64,000 nt of DNA from Alphaproteobacteria bacterium US3C007 (GCA_034423775.1 CP139918.1:3410001-3474000); one strand, 5' to 3'. Counted from the stretch's first letter, positions 1 through 9,406 are shown. Notes: generated from the sequence alone by a model not told the origin. Made by a program: numbers and translations.

Positions 1-475
1 CATCGATCAAAACATGCGCCTTCTCAATCTGCTCCTTCGTCATTTTTTTAACCACTTCCTCTTGGCTAATCATCGCATCCGGATCATTACCAATCGCAGA
101 GAGCACATACCACATATAGGCACGGGTCAAATCAGGCGCGGGCATGCCAAGCCCCAGTTCATAATACCACGCGACACCAGATTGTGCGCCCGGATGGCCT
201 TTCATTGCACTGCGCAAATACCAATCAAACGCGCGCTCAAAATCCTGCTCTACGCCCAAGCCCATCGCATACATTACGCCAATCAATTCTTCGGCCTCGG
301 CATTGCCCGAACGGGCTGCAGGCCACAGCGCATGGCGCGCTTGTTCAAATTTCCCCGCCTCCATCAGATCTCTGGCAATTTCAAGCTCGGCCAAAGCGGG
401 CCCAGCGCTGATCAACGCGGTTTGCAACGCCAAAACCTGCCCCATCCTCTTAAAAACCTGTTTAGTGCGATACAT
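1..475 (-). CDS. Sel1-repeat (TPR-like) exported protein, C-terminus outside window
   Basis: Reading leftward from an ATG at 475, the frame stays open to the window edge, so the C-terminus is missing. The N-terminus has a basic start and a hydrophobic stretch ending in GPALA, which fits a signal peptide. Sel1-type helical repeats follow: AEAEELIGVMYAMGLGVEQD, then a WYLRSAMKGHPGAQSG unit and an AYMWYVLSAIGNDPDA unit. Sel1 repeats are protein-interaction scaffolds, often periplasmic, but the partner cannot be told from here. The gene is divergent from the di-haem peroxidase at 512 with almost no intergenic space. The forward-strand frame lying over this stretch is treated as a shadow, because the minus-strand reading shows the repeat pattern. 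Confidence 0.85.
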   Translation of the reverse strand, partial: MYRTKQVFKRMGQVLALQTALISAGPALAELEIARDLMEAGKFEQARHALWPAARSGNAEAEELIGVMYAMGLGVEQDFERAFDWYLRSAMKGHPGAQSGVAWYYELGLGMPAPDLTRAYMWYVLSAIGNDPDAMISQEEVVKKMTKEQIEKAHVLID

Positions 476-511
476 ATTTCTATCCTTGCTACTGCGTTGA
501 GCAGCTCTACC

Positions 512-1774
512 ATGTGGGCGGAAACGCTGATCCTTAACGAGGCGCAGTTTCATCCATTAGACCTACAAAAAGCAAGCATTGGCCGGCTTTTATTTTATGA
601 TAAAATTCTCTCTGGCAATCGTAACATTAGTTGCAGCACATGCCATCACCCGGACCATGGCGGTGGTGATGGGCTTAGCCTTGGCATTGGCGAAGGCGGT
701 GTGGGGATAGGCCCTAAGCGCAGCGCTGGCACGGGCGATGATAAAATCAAAAAGCGCATTCCACGCAATGCCACCGCGCTGTGGAATTTGGGGCATAAAT
801 CTATAAATATAGTCTTTCAAGACGGACGACTTGAAATCAGCGATATTTATGAAAATGGCTTTAACTCACCGGCTCAGGAATGGTTACCAGATGGGTTAAA
901 CACGGTTATTTCAGCGCAAGCAATTTTTCCGCTTGTGGCGCAATTTGAAATGGCTGGAAACCCCAAAGAGAATGAAATTGCCGGCGCTGTGCATGACAGA
1001 ATCGATGCGGCTTGGCCGATTTTGGCAAAACGCGTGCGCGTAATCCCAGCCTATGGGGATATGTTCGTCAAAGCCTTTGATGATATCGACAGCCCAGAAC
1101 AAATCACGATCGTGGAAATCGCCAAAGCCCTGGGAGATTTCATCAATCTTGAGTGGCAGAGTTTTGACAGCCCCTATGACGCATTCTTAACCTCGGGCAG
1201 GCCACTAGACCCGGCCAGCGAACGGGGCCGGCAATTGTTTTTTGGCAAGGCAGGCTGCGCAAATTGCCATAATGGCCCTTTACTGAGCGATCAGAAATTC
1301 TACGCGCTTGGTCTGCCCGCCTTTGGGCCCGGCCGCGCACGGCGCTGGGATCCAACCGCACGCGATGTTGGACGTATGGGTGAAAGCGATGACCTGCGCG
1401 ATGCCTATCGCTTCAAAACTCCGCGCTTACGCAATGTTGCCCTAACGGCGCCTTATGGTCATAACGGCGCCTACCCAACCTTAGAAGGGATCCTGCGCCA
1501 TCATTTAGACCCGCAAGGTATGCGTGCGGCTTGGACGCGCGATATGGCCGCCCTACCCTCCGTGCCTTGGTTGGAGGATATTGATTTTGTTATCCAATCA
1601 GATCGCTATGAAATGGCGCGACAAGCTGCAAAAATTGATATTAAGCCCCGCCCACTAACGGATAATCAAATCGCTGATATTGTGAAGTTTTTGCATAGCC
1701 TTACGGGGAAAACCGCCACTAAAAGCCGGTTGGGCAGCCCCGATTTTGTACCCAGCGGCCTGCCCGTTGATTAA
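512..1774 (+). CDS. Di-haem cytochrome c peroxidase / MauG-family protein
   Basis: The protein has two c-type haem attachment motifs, CSTCH at residues 41-45 and CANCH at 249-253, in the spacing of the bacterial di-haem peroxidase/MauG family. The LLFYDKILSGNRNISC region before the first haem is typical of the family. Such proteins are periplasmic and reduce H2O2 or oxidise a partner protein. The first ATG in the compatible region is at 512. The upstream in-frame codons (ISILATALSSSTMWA) look like the hydrophobic core and cleavage site of a signal peptide, so the true start is probably a few codons upstream with a non-standard codon, overlapping the divergent Sel1 gene. The frame is open further upstream, but that part is antisense to the Sel1 gene. 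Confidence 0.85.
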   Translation: MWAETLILNEAQFHPLDLQKASIGRLLFYDKILSGNRNISCSTCHHPDHGGGDGLSLGIGEGGVGIGPKRSAGTGDDKIKKRIPRNATALWNLGHKSINIVFQDGRLEISDIYENGFNSPAQEWLPDGLNTVISAQAIFPLVAQFEMAGNPKENEIAGAVHDRIDAAWPILAKRVRVIPAYGDMFVKAFDDIDSPEQITIVEIAKALGDFINLEWQSFDSPYDAFLTSGRPLDPASERGRQLFFGKAGCANCHNGPLLSDQKFYALGLPAFGPGRARRWDPTARDVGRMGESDDLRDAYRFKTPRLRNVALTAPYGHNGAYPTLEGILRHHLDPQGMRAAWTRDMAALPSVPWLEDIDFVIQSDRYEMARQAAKIDIKPRPLTDNQIADIVKFLHSLTGKTATKSRLGSPDFVPSGLPVD

Positions 1775-2160
1775 ACGGATTTCAGGCGAATGGCTGGCGA
1801 AAATCATCCCTTGGTTTTTAATGCTTATTAAGCCTGCAAAGCGACTGCGCCAGAAACTTGAACGTGCCGGTGATCTGAGGCTTTTGCGGCGCAGATGCGC
1901 ACTGGGTGCATTTATCAAAACTGATACAAATCAGTATTTTGCTCAAGGCTCTGCTCGTCCGAGGTTGGATACATGTAAAAACATTCACCCAGCGCGCCTG
2001 CCCAGCTGATCTGATTTGGACCCTCCCCTTTCAGGATATATCGTTCTCTAAAAAATATTTTACATATCAGCCAAAGAGCTGCGCGCTGGATAAAAAACAG
2101 ATCCTGCTCTTACACAGTCAACTTGCAACCCCCTCATTTTTACCTTGGAAGATCTATTAC
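1775..2160. other. Intergenic stretch, no recognisable gene
   Basis: Only short overlapping frames without family resemblance or good ribosome binding sites are present. The stretch precedes the decayed hchA and may be decayed sequence itself. Confidence 0.5.
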
Positions 2161-3013
2161 GTTTTTTAAAATTCTTGGTCTTGCGCGCAGCCCGACGGAA
2201 GATGGGGCCTGTTTACCATCCCCTTTAGCTTTAAAACTGGCAACATCACCCAACCCTTATTTTGACGGTGGCGAATACGCCAATTCAGCGAAAGAAACGA
2301 AGGGCCGTTTTTTATGGTCTTAAAAAAGCGCTAAATGGCGATGGCCAATGGTAAAAAGTTTTCAACGGGCAATCACCTGGTTGAAATGACTTTGCCAATA
2401 CTTCAAATTTTAAGCGCAGGATTTGAAATCGATGTGATCACTCCCACTGGCGCCGCGTCGCGATCGAAATGTGGGCGATGCCTGATAAAGACCCGTATGT
2501 CACAGGGTTGCTCCATACGTTTGAGACGGCGTTTAAAACCTCAAAAAGCCTTGCCCATTTTGCAGACAAGCCATGATCCAAGAGGGTTTCTTTATTGCCC
2601 TATTCATTCCCGGCGGGCATGGCGCGATGCTCAGGCTAGCAGATAATCCAAATGTGAAAAAAATGTTTCATTGGTCGCATAATCGCACTTTGTTTACATT
2701 GACCATCTATCATGGGCCAGCCGCGCTTTTAGCCGCAGGTGCAGGCAATAGCTTTATCTAAAACAAAATACCAAATTGCGGTTTTATCCGGCGAAACTAA
2801 CAAACAAACACCAATGGTTGGATATTTGCCCAGACCCATGCCGTGGTATTTTTCAGAGACGCTGAATGCTTTTGCGGTGTCACTGATCAAAACAAAGCCC
2901 GATGCAAGCTGTCACCTTGATCTAGGCTTCTCACAGGCGCCAGGCCGAAAGCGGCAAATAAATTCGGCAGATTGGCCGTAAACACCCTTTTTAACGCGCT
3001 TAGGCAGAAATAA
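2160..3013 (+). pseudogene. hchA: Decayed hchA (Hsp31, DJ-1/PfpI-family chaperone/glyoxalase III)
   Basis: Pieces of Hsp31/HchA appear in order but in different frames. They are an N-terminal segment LPSPLALKLATSPNPYFDGG, then GKKFSTGNHLVEMTLPILQ with AGFEIDV, then an EMWAMPDKDPYVTGLL piece, then FIPGGHGAML, then a HGPAALLAAG segment, then VGYLPRPMPWYFSETL, and finally an ASPQAANKFGRLAVNTLF-like end before 3013. At least three frameshifts or stops interrupt it. The nucleophile elbow, normally LCHGPA in the family, reads IYHGPA here, so the catalytic Cys codon is lost too. The gene order and family match are clear by eye; the product cannot be made. Exact ends are approximate. Confidence 0.85.
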
Positions 3014-3200
3014 TCGCGATTGGCAAAAATGTTGAAGACCTGCCACTAAGCCATCTTATTTGTTAAGTTAAAAGCTCATTCCCCCCTAGCAAAGACGGCG
3101 GCGTGCCCACCACAACCGAAGGGCTTCTGCGTAATTTCGGCGCAATTGACCTCTGAGCCAAGCCTCACTAGGGTGCCGCAGATACGCTAGGGGATCGTCC

Positions 3201-3404
3201 ATGAGCATAAGCAAAATAGGTGTCGTTCTTATGATTTGCCTCGGCCTCGTTGGCTTTATTGGCTATCATCAACAAGGCGCCCGCAGTTGGACAGAAACCA
3301 ACGATATCACGGGCGAATATCGCGTCTGCCAAAAATCTTCCGACGCCGCTCAGATGATCTGCGATGCGTGGCATCCAAAACAGTTGATAGATCTGGATCC
3401 TTAA
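3201..3404 (+). CDS. Small single-pass membrane or secreted protein
   Basis: A 67-residue frame starts with a basic MSISK followed by a hydrophobic stretch (GVVLMICLGLVGFIGY), then a polar tail with two Cys. An AGGG sequence lies 7 bases before the ATG. The N-terminus fits a signal anchor or an uncleaved signal peptide. I do not recognise a family. A longer frame on the opposite strand over the same stretch has no comparable features. Confidence 0.55.
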   Translation: MSISKIGVVLMICLGLVGFIGYHQQGARSWTETNDITGEYRVCQKSSDAAQMICDAWHPKQLIDLDP

Positions 3405-4052
3405 GTAAATTGACCTAAAAAAGTTAAACACGGCTCTACATAGCCTTGATTTAAATTTAAAAACGTTTGGACTTAAATTTATAAAGCGTGCCATGTTTGC
3501 GAGAAATCAATGTTATTTAAGATAGACCCTCTGCATTAACAGAACCTCAAAACGATGCAGAAACGTTTATTTCGCGCATGCTAGAGCGTGAATGTTTGGG
3601 AACTAAGAATCGTCAAAGTCTTGCGCCGCATGTTTCAGCATAGATGCGTAGTGGCGGCTTATCAAAAGGCCAAACGGTCAAAACAGTCCTGTAGGTCTTT
3701 AAAACCGAGACGTGGAAATTCTGTTTCATCTCAGCGGCCCACGCGCACCAGTTTGGCCGATCCGCATGCGGGCGTTCCAATTATTTCGCTAAACCCGCCT
3801 CTCATTACTATGCGCGCAGCTTATGCGATTAACAAAGAGCTATAAAGACTTTGCAAGTACCAGACATTTCGCCCCTTCCGCCGATAAAGCTGTATTTAAA
3901 GCTGATGTTTTAAAATCATGCCTTCATCATTGCAAAGGCTATAAAGGGTTCTATCACGCTGGCAACTGTGACGACGGCTTCAAATTTTATCGTCACAGCC
4001 CCGCTGTTCCCTGTGAACTTAAAAAGGAAACTTTTCTTTATTTCGCAACCTT
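3405..4052. other. Intergenic stretch, no supported gene
   Basis: About 650 bases with several short frames and no recognisable domain. The frame at 3823-4065 has many His and Cys codons but no identifiable family and no convincing ribosome site. I see no tRNA or clear hairpin terminator. Confidence 0.5.
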
Positions 4053-4631
4053 TCAGTCCGATTGATAATACCCGACAACATCCCCAGCGGTGCTAACGCC
4101 CAACCCATTTAACAGCCTATTGACATAATTGAAGTAGCCAATAATTTGATTTGCCTCAAGAATTTCACCATCCTCTACCCCTGCAGATTTCAGCAAATCA
4201 ACATCTTCTTTGGTGATCTGGCCAGGCGATAAAGTTAACTTCTCAGCATAATTCAACAACGCAAGTTCAGCGCCTTCAAAGACATCGCGCGGCGAATGGG
4301 CGCGCAAGGCGGCCTCTACCTTTGCGGCTTTTTCATCATCCGCCATTAAATGGCGCGCATTCGCCCAATGGTTGGCATAAGAATAAGGGCAATTGTTTAA
4401 AGTCGAAACATAAGAGCTGATTACCTCCTGAAACCACATGGGAATGGTGTTTTGATCATCATGCAGGCAGGCCCGATACAGCGCCACATGTCCGTTCATT
4501 GTGCTGGGGCGCAGAGAATGCACTCGCATAACATTATCCACGGTGCCATGCGGGGTTCGCGCAAAATCCAGCGCTTTTTTCAAAGGCGCATCCGCCTCTT
4601 CATCCGAAATCATCCTTATCCAAGCAGACAT
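4053..4631 (-). CDS. Carboxymuconolactone-decarboxylase / AhpD-like protein (peroxidase-related)
   Basis: A 192-residue protein. The ATG at 4631 is preceded by AAAGGAGAG at good spacing; an in-frame ATG further upstream lacks one. Around residues 78-90 lies LNNCPYSYANHWAN, the position of the CxxC...H redox centre in AhpD-like proteins. C81 and H88 are kept, but the second Cys is Ser (S84), so ordinary disulfide peroxidase chemistry is doubtful. It follows the Rieske oxygenase gene (4715-5755) on the same strand with an 83-base gap, suggesting co-transcription and a role in the same catabolic route. The family includes decarboxylases, peroxidase-related enzymes and proteins of unknown reaction. 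Confidence 0.85.
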   Translation of the reverse strand: MSAWIRMISDEEADAPLKKALDFARTPHGTVDNVMRVHSLRPSTMNGHVALYRACLHDDQNTIPMWFQEVISSYVSTLNNCPYSYANHWANARHLMADDEKAAKVEAALRAHSPRDVFEGAELALLNYAEKLTLSPGQITKEDVDLLKSAGVEDGEILEANQIIGYFNYVNRLLNGLGVSTAGDVVGYYQSD

Positions 4632-4714
4632 ATTTCTCTCCTTTGTACGCTGCGCTGACGAGGCGCTTATTTGCTGAAAATAGCGCAAACTATGCAGCGC
4701 AGTCCTTTGGCCCG

Positions 4715-5755
4715 TTAAGCCGTTTTGTCAATGTGGTTTTGTTCTTGGTCAATCATTCGCTGCAGCTTAAGCCGGAAAAGCTTGGCCCCCGCATCCAGCC
4801 CTAAATCGATATTCGGCGTAATCATATTATCCATGCCTTTTTGAACCTCTTCGAGGATAACTTTATCCTCGAGAAAGGCCATGCGCGCACCGGCATTCAT
4901 TTTCTCGGAAATCTCGGCATTTTGCGGATCCGTGTTGCGATGTTGAAACCAGATATATTGCGTGTTTTTTTCATCAACCGGGGTCATGAAATTATAAGAA
5001 ATATTGACATAGGTCTTCTCGACCGGGCTAGATTTTGGCCCCCCCGTTCCTGGCGGCGTGTAGATTGACATATTTAACGCTATGCCGGGAATAGACATTT
5101 CATAATGTTGTTTACGATCGCAATTTCCCCCAAAACGCAGAAGATCCTTATAGTAGGGCGATGGTGGCTGATCATAAATCCATCGCGAGACAATGATACC
5201 ATCTTCTGTTTTCTCAAGATCAAGCGTTTGATCATCGGTGCCGCTGCCGCCAAAAGACGTGACATGCACCCAAGCCACATGGCTGGGATCGAGTAGATTA
5301 TCCACAACCCATAAATAATTGCAGGCAATCGGCAAAACGCCGCCCTCGGTATATCCCCAATCGGGATTGTCAAAGTTTTTGATTTCAAAAATATCATCTG
5401 GATTGGCTTTGTTTGGATCGCCCATCCAAATCCAAAGCAACCGATATCGATCAACAACCGGATAAGATTTCACCGCGGCACGGCGGGGAATATTGGCTCG
5501 CTGGGTGGGCGCTTCAACGCAGGATCCGCTGCAATCAAAAGTCAGCCCGTGATACCCACAAATCACCCTATCTTCGCTTAACTGGCCATGCGAAAGCGGC
5601 AATTTGCGATGCGGACAGGCATCTTCCAAGGCCACAGGGCTGCCATCTGCGCGGCGGTAAAAAACGATATTTTCTGACAACAAAGTCTGCGCGCGCAGCT
5701 CTTGCTTATAGTCTTTACTCCAACCGGCAACGTACCAGCAATTCTGCAAAAACAT
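4715..5755 (-). CDS. Rieske non-haem iron oxygenase (vanillate O-demethylase oxygenase-like)
   Basis: A 346-residue protein of the VanA-like Rieske oxygenase family. The Rieske [2Fe-2S] site is visible as CPHRKLPLS (C47, H49) and CGYHGL (C66, H69). The mononuclear iron site is the DNLLDPSHVAWVH segment at about 152-164, giving two His plus the conserved Asp. Such enzymes demethylate or hydroxylate aromatic or heterocyclic substrates in the cytoplasm with electrons from a reductase, but no reductase gene is in this neighbourhood. An AAGGGG site precedes the ATG at 5755. Neighbours (AhpD-like, NicX-like, creatininase-like, amino-acid-type ABC) suggest a nitrogenous ring or amide substrate. That substrate is inference. 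Confidence 0.9.
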   Translation of the reverse strand: MFLQNCWYVAGWSKDYKQELRAQTLLSENIVFYRRADGSPVALEDACPHRKLPLSHGQLSEDRVICGYHGLTFDCSGSCVEAPTQRANIPRRAAVKSYPVVDRYRLLWIWMGDPNKANPDDIFEIKNFDNPDWGYTEGGVLPIACNYLWVVDNLLDPSHVAWVHVTSFGGSGTDDQTLDLEKTEDGIIVSRWIYDQPPSPYYKDLLRFGGNCDRKQHYEMSIPGIALNMSIYTPPGTGGPKSSPVEKTYVNISYNFMTPVDEKNTQYIWFQHRNTDPQNAEISEKMNAGARMAFLEDKVILEEVQKGMDNMITPNIDLGLDAGAKLFRLKLQRMIDQEQNHIDKTA

Positions 5756-6110
5756 GTATTAGCCCCTTCGATCTTTGTGCTCAATCCACACAACGCTTTT
5801 TTCGGCCAGCGCCGGCACCCCGTATCTGGCAAAGCGTAATATGCGCGCTGCGGTTAGTCCATTGGAAATAGACCGGTTACATCCCCGTTTTGCGACAGCC
5901 GGAACAACAGCGCCAAAAGCACTTATTAAGCGGTCCTTCCCCGAGTGATGGCACCGCCTGTGAAAACCATGTGAGCCGCAAAATTTTCCTTCAAATTTAC
6001 GGCTCAGAAACTCCTGCAACACCATGAGCGACAGATTTTTGAAAGGCTCCAAACCCCAGCGCATCAAAGATTGAGCTTTAAATCCGCTACATGTTTAACA
6101 GTAAGGTTGT
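5756..6110. other. Intergenic stretch between oxygenase and M29-like gene
   Basis: A minus-strand frame of about 100 residues (5759-6067) runs up to the oxygenase start. It has no recognisable family and no convincing ribosome site, so it may be a decayed gene. No terminator is evident. Confidence 0.45.
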
Positions 6111-7220
6111 TTACGAAAATGACAGCCGCTCTGCAGGCCCCAGCCCGATTTCCTTGGCAGGGTTTTGAAACGCCTGCGCCAAATCGGAAAAACGTGCCAA
6201 AAGCGCACCGCCTCCACGCAACCGCTCAGGATGCAACACACCTTTTTCCCACACCAAAGCATCATCCAGCCTGATGCTTGGGTCAACAACATTTATCGAA
6301 ATTTCGCCCGGAGGAATTTTTCCGCAAGAATGAAAATGCAGCAAACGAGGATTGCCGAATGCAGCGCCGCTCCAACGCTCGAAATTTTCTGACGCCGGAT
6401 GATCAAAGCTGCAGGCCGGGTGAATTCCTGCATGCCAAGAATGAATGAAATAGGGATCGATATTATATTTTTTAGCAACCATTTCATAATGGGTTTGGGC
6501 CGATAAAATATCGCGTTGACTGCCTCTAAACCCGGTGATGTCCGCGCCTTTAAAATCAATCAAAAGCGTATTGCGCAATTCGCAGGCATAAGGCTTATAA
6601 TATTGCGACCCGGTTCCGGTCAAAAATCCATTTTGAGCGATGCACCCGCTGAATGCAAATATCGGAACAGGGTTAAAAATCGAAAGCGGGAAGCGTTTTA
6701 AGTAAATATCCGAATGTTCAAACTCACCGTTTTGCAGAGATCCTGAAAAATCGGTGCCCGCAGGACAGGTGACTTGAATGCGCTTTGCGGCCGCAAACGC
6801 TGCCTCTATAAGCCCTTTCAGCTCTGCAAAACCCGCATAGTCTGCCCGAGCAAAGCTGGATAAAAACATATCACTATCAATCGCATAGCTGATGATCGAG
6901 CGCGCGGGTATCTTATTCTTCTGAAACCGGAGCTGGTCGCCCAATCTTGCCAGAAACAAACTGTGATCTGCTACCGCCAGTTTTGCCGCCAATTCAGGGC
7001 TAGGGTCTTTGATATCTGGTTCAAACGCGATTTCGAACAACGTAACCTCAAAACCAAGCGTCTTGGCCGCTTCGGCGACGAGCCCATGAAGCTTTGGATC
7101 ATAATACCCCTCATCACAAGCTTCGTGCACAATCAGAAGCGTATCACCAGCCTCGCCTTTTGCGCAATTAAACAAAATGTTCTTCGCAGCCTGCTCAACG
7201 TTTTTGATCAACTCACTCAT
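6111..7220 (-). CDS. M29 aminopeptidase / 2,5-dihydroxypyridine dioxygenase (NicX)-like protein
   Basis: A 369-residue protein whose fold-level resemblance is to M29 metallopeptidases and their relative NicX, the 2,5-dihydroxypyridine 5,6-dioxygenase. The C-terminal half has the His-rich pattern of that group, SWHAGIHP then LHFHSCG, followed by an acidic NVVDPSIRLDDA segment that could provide metal ligands. The N-terminal part (GDTLLIVHEACDEG...) matches the first M29 domain. The neighbours (Rieske oxygenase, creatininase-like amidohydrolase) favour a catabolic ring-opening or hydrolytic job over peptide breakdown. That is inference; it could still be an ordinary M29-like peptidase. The start at 7220 has a GAAGTGAACAGGA leader. 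Confidence 0.7.
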   Translation of the reverse strand: MSELIKNVEQAAKNILFNCAKGEAGDTLLIVHEACDEGYYDPKLHGLVAEAAKTLGFEVTLFEIAFEPDIKDPSPELAAKLAVADHSLFLARLGDQLRFQKNKIPARSIISYAIDSDMFLSSFARADYAGFAELKGLIEAAFAAAKRIQVTCPAGTDFSGSLQNGEFEHSDIYLKRFPLSIFNPVPIFAFSGCIAQNGFLTGTGSQYYKPYACELRNTLLIDFKGADITGFRGSQRDILSAQTHYEMVAKKYNIDPYFIHSWHAGIHPACSFDHPASENFERWSGAAFGNPRLLHFHSCGKIPPGEISINVVDPSIRLDDALVWEKGVLHPERLRGGGALLARFSDLAQAFQNPAKEIGLGPAERLSFS

Positions 7221-7374
7221 TCCTGTTCACTTCACCGCTGAGGGCGCGCGCCCACGCCAAGGATTAACGCCGCCATATAAGGACAAAAACACAGATTTTG
7301 GCAAGGCCACGATCAAGCCGTGATATGGATTATGCATCACGGCCCTCTAAAACCACTTGGGCGTGTAGCTCCAA

Positions 7375-7710
7375 CTATTGAGAAAACTGATCATATGCCT
7401 CCAGGGCTTTGGCGCTGTAAGAGATAGAAGGCCCTCCTCCCATATACGAAATCATTTCAAGCGCTTCACAAAGTTCTTCTCGAGAGGTTTTCAGCCGCAC
7501 AAGCGCTTTCATATGATACGCGATGCAGGGATCGCAGCGGGTTGAAATCGCAATGCCAAGGGCAATCAACTCTTTTGTTTTTTCGTCTAAAGCATCACTT
7601 TTTTTCGCCGCCTTGCCCATAGCAGCAAAAGCCGTAAAAAGTTCGGACGCCTCTTTGTGATACACACCCGTACTTTGAATGGTTTCATCCAGAAACTTTT
7701 GCCAATCCAT
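7375..7710 (-). CDS. Carboxymuconolactone-decarboxylase / AhpD-like protein with CxxC
   Basis: A 111-residue helical protein of the CMD/AhpD family. The redox motif CDPCIAYH is intact (C59, C62, H66), and the C-terminus SYMGGGPSISYSAKALEAY is typical. The ATG at 7710 has a GGGGAG site; a longer in-frame version is less likely. With both Cys present it could act as an alkylhydroperoxidase-type redox protein, unlike its neighbour at 4053-4631, which lacks one Cys. It lies downstream of the creatininase-like gene on the same strand with a 101-base gap, probably in one transcript. Confidence 0.88.
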   Translation of the reverse strand: MDWQKFLDETIQSTGVYHKEASELFTAFAAMGKAAKKSDALDEKTKELIALGIAISTRCDPCIAYHMKALVRLKTSREELCEALEMISYMGGGPSISYSAKALEAYDQFSQ

Positions 7711-7811
7711 AATATGTTCTCCCCTGCTCGCAGTTTTCAAACTTATCAGAATTTGAACTGCGTGACGCAACAATTAAAATTAAACCCTCGGCTTTGATGC
7801 CTTGATCAACC

Positions 7812-8546
7812 TTAAGACCCTACGAATTTTTCGTAGTCTTTAATGAGAGCAGACACAGCCGCAGCTTTGAGCCGCGCACCATGCGCCCGAGTGGCCAAAG
7901 CCGAATGCGATCCGACCCGACCATCCGGAAATTGCGCACGATGTTCATCTGCCGACCCATGTTTGTCACCCGCATGGGTTCGAACAAAATCTTGGGTAAG
8001 TTTTTCAGGTGGCGCACTGGCCAAAGCGGCATCCACGCCGCGATGCGCAACTTGCGTAATAGCGATTTCGGATGGGGTGGCATGCATACCCTCCCAATCT
8101 CCGTAGAGCGCTTGACGCAGCAGATTGACAGCCTCAAACTCCCACCAGCTTTTGATCCGCAATTTTGCCTTTGAAACTGCATCTGCAGCCTCGGCTAAAG
8201 GCTCTAAATTGGCGCCGTGGCCATTCAAAATATAAATATGCCGAAAACCATGCCGCTCTAGCGCATGAAAGATCTCGCCACATAAATTTCGATAGGTCTC
8301 TTGAGAAATCGAAATCGTCCCTGCGAAGCCCATATTGAACTCAGCAGGCGCGTATCCCAGCGGCGGCGCAACAAGAAAGTTTGCCGCTTCGCCAGCCGCG
8401 ACCGCAATATCATCCGCGCAAAGCATATCAGTGCCAATCAAACCGATGGGACCATGCTGTTCGATCGAGCCGGTTGGAATAAGAATACCATCCGATATCG
8501 CCAAATATGCGTCAATTTCCTGCCAAGTTGAATGGATAAGTCTCAT
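7812..8546 (-). CDS. Creatininase-family amidohydrolase
   Basis: A 244-residue protein with the creatininase metal-binding pattern: PTGSIEQHGPIGLIGTD (E29, H31, D40), NGHGAN near residues 108-113 and GMHATPSEIA further on. The family hydrolyses cyclic or linear amides at a two-metal site (creatininase, N-formyl-amide and formamide-type hydrolases). Creatinine itself is not implied. In this cluster it may act on an amide or formyl intermediate made by the oxygenase and the NicX-like protein. It is the first gene of the minus-strand run after the binding-protein gene, which ends at a terminator (8605-8628). Confidence 0.88.
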   Translation of the reverse strand: MRLIHSTWQEIDAYLAISDGILIPTGSIEQHGPIGLIGTDMLCADDIAVAAGEAANFLVAPPLGYAPAEFNMGFAGTISISQETYRNLCGEIFHALERHGFRHIYILNGHGANLEPLAEAADAVSKAKLRIKSWWEFEAVNLLRQALYGDWEGMHATPSEIAITQVAHRGVDAALASAPPEKLTQDFVRTHAGDKHGSADEHRAQFPDGRVGSHSALATRAHGARLKAAAVSALIKDYEKFVGS

Positions 8547-8603
8547 TTAAAATAAACTATATTTCACGAAGTGGAGACTGTGCAGCCTCGCGGGCCTAGA
8601 CGT

Positions 8604-8632
8604 AAAAAGGTGCCCGAAGGCACCTTTTGAGG
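8604..8632 (-). terminator. Rho-independent terminator after the binding-protein gene
   Basis: A perfect 10-bp stem (AAAAGGTGCC at 8605-8614 with GGCACCTTTT at 8619-8628) closes a CGAA tetraloop. Read on the minus strand it ends in a run of T. It lies a few bases after the stop of the ABC binding protein (8636), so it separates that gene from the creatininase-like gene downstream. Confidence 0.85.
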
Positions 8633-8635
8633 GTT

Positions 8636-9406
8636 TTAATTAAGCTTCCACTTATCATCTAATTCTTTAAAAAAGCCGCGCTCTTGTTTGAGTTTGATCC
8701 AAGTGTTCACATAGTTGATCCAAACTTGATCTGCCTGCGGCAATAACATCGCGATTGGCGTGGGTGATTTTGGCTCTGAAACCGGTACAATCATCAAATC
8801 AGAATGAATCGCTACCAATTTATTCGCCTCTACGTTTGACGTAATATGTGCATCAGCGCGACCGCTCAGCACCTGTTGGAACGGCTGCGCGGGAGCTTCT
8901 ACGATCACATGCTTCGCATCAGGGAAATACTGTTTGACCTGTTTTTCCTGCGTTGTACCTAGGGTTGCAGCAACACGCACATCCGCATTGTTGAGATCCT
9001 CCCAATCTTTATATTTATCAGCATTTGACTTCAACGTCAGCGGAACTGTGGCAAGCGAGAAATAGCTGTCAGAATAGCCTGTTGCTTTTGCACGCGCTGG
9101 CGAAACCGAGGCAGATCCCGTCATATGGTACTTGCCCGCCGCAATGCCAGCGACCAGCGTTTTCCATTCTGTCGGGACCAGCTCTAATTCAACGCCAAGG
9201 TCTGCCGCAAGCTGGGTCATCACATCGATATCAAACCCCGTATACGAATTGGTTGCCGAATCCTTCATCGTCATCGGGTTCCAATCTCCCGTCGTGCCCA
9301 CTTTCAACGTTCCGCTGCTTAAAATATCCTGTAAAGCGCCCGCGTGGACTTGAACGGATGACACCGCCATTACCATTGCTGCTGCAATTACCTTAGCTAA
9401 CTTCAT
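8636..9406 (-). CDS. Amino-acid-type ABC transporter periplasmic binding protein
   Basis: A 256-residue family-3 solute-binding protein. The ATG at 9406 has a GGAGA site and opens a signal peptide (MKLAKVIAAAMVMAVSSVQV then HAG). The mature part starts GTLKVGTTGDWNPMTMKD and has GFDIDVMTQLAADLGVELE, the usual ligand-binding start. It also resembles cyclohexadienyl dehydratase (PheC), which shares this fold, but the divergent ATPase-permease pair starting at 9548 argues for transport. It would deliver a polar amino-acid-like or small nitrogenous compound. The specificity is not visible; the cluster context suggests the substrate of the adjacent catabolic genes. Confidence 0.88.
   Translation of the reverse strand: MKLAKVIAAAMVMAVSSVQVHAGALQDILSSGTLKVGTTGDWNPMTMKDSATNSYTGFDIDVMTQLAADLGVELELVPTEWKTLVAGIAAGKYHMTGSASVSPARAKATGYSDSYFSLATVPLTLKSNADKYKDWEDLNNADVRVAATLGTTQEKQVKQYFPDAKHVIVEAPAQPFQQVLSGRADAHITSNVEANKLVAIHSDLMIVPVSEPKSPTPIAMLLPQADQVWINYVNTWIKLKQERGFFKELDDKWKLN

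Noticed and set aside
14..511. Long forward open frame merging into the di-haem peroxidase
   Set aside because: It is antisense to the Sel1-repeat gene, whose reading shows clear repeats and a signal peptide.
8636..9406. Cyclohexadienyl dehydratase (PheC)
   Set aside because: The fold is shared, but the divergent ATPase and permease genes make a transport role more likely.
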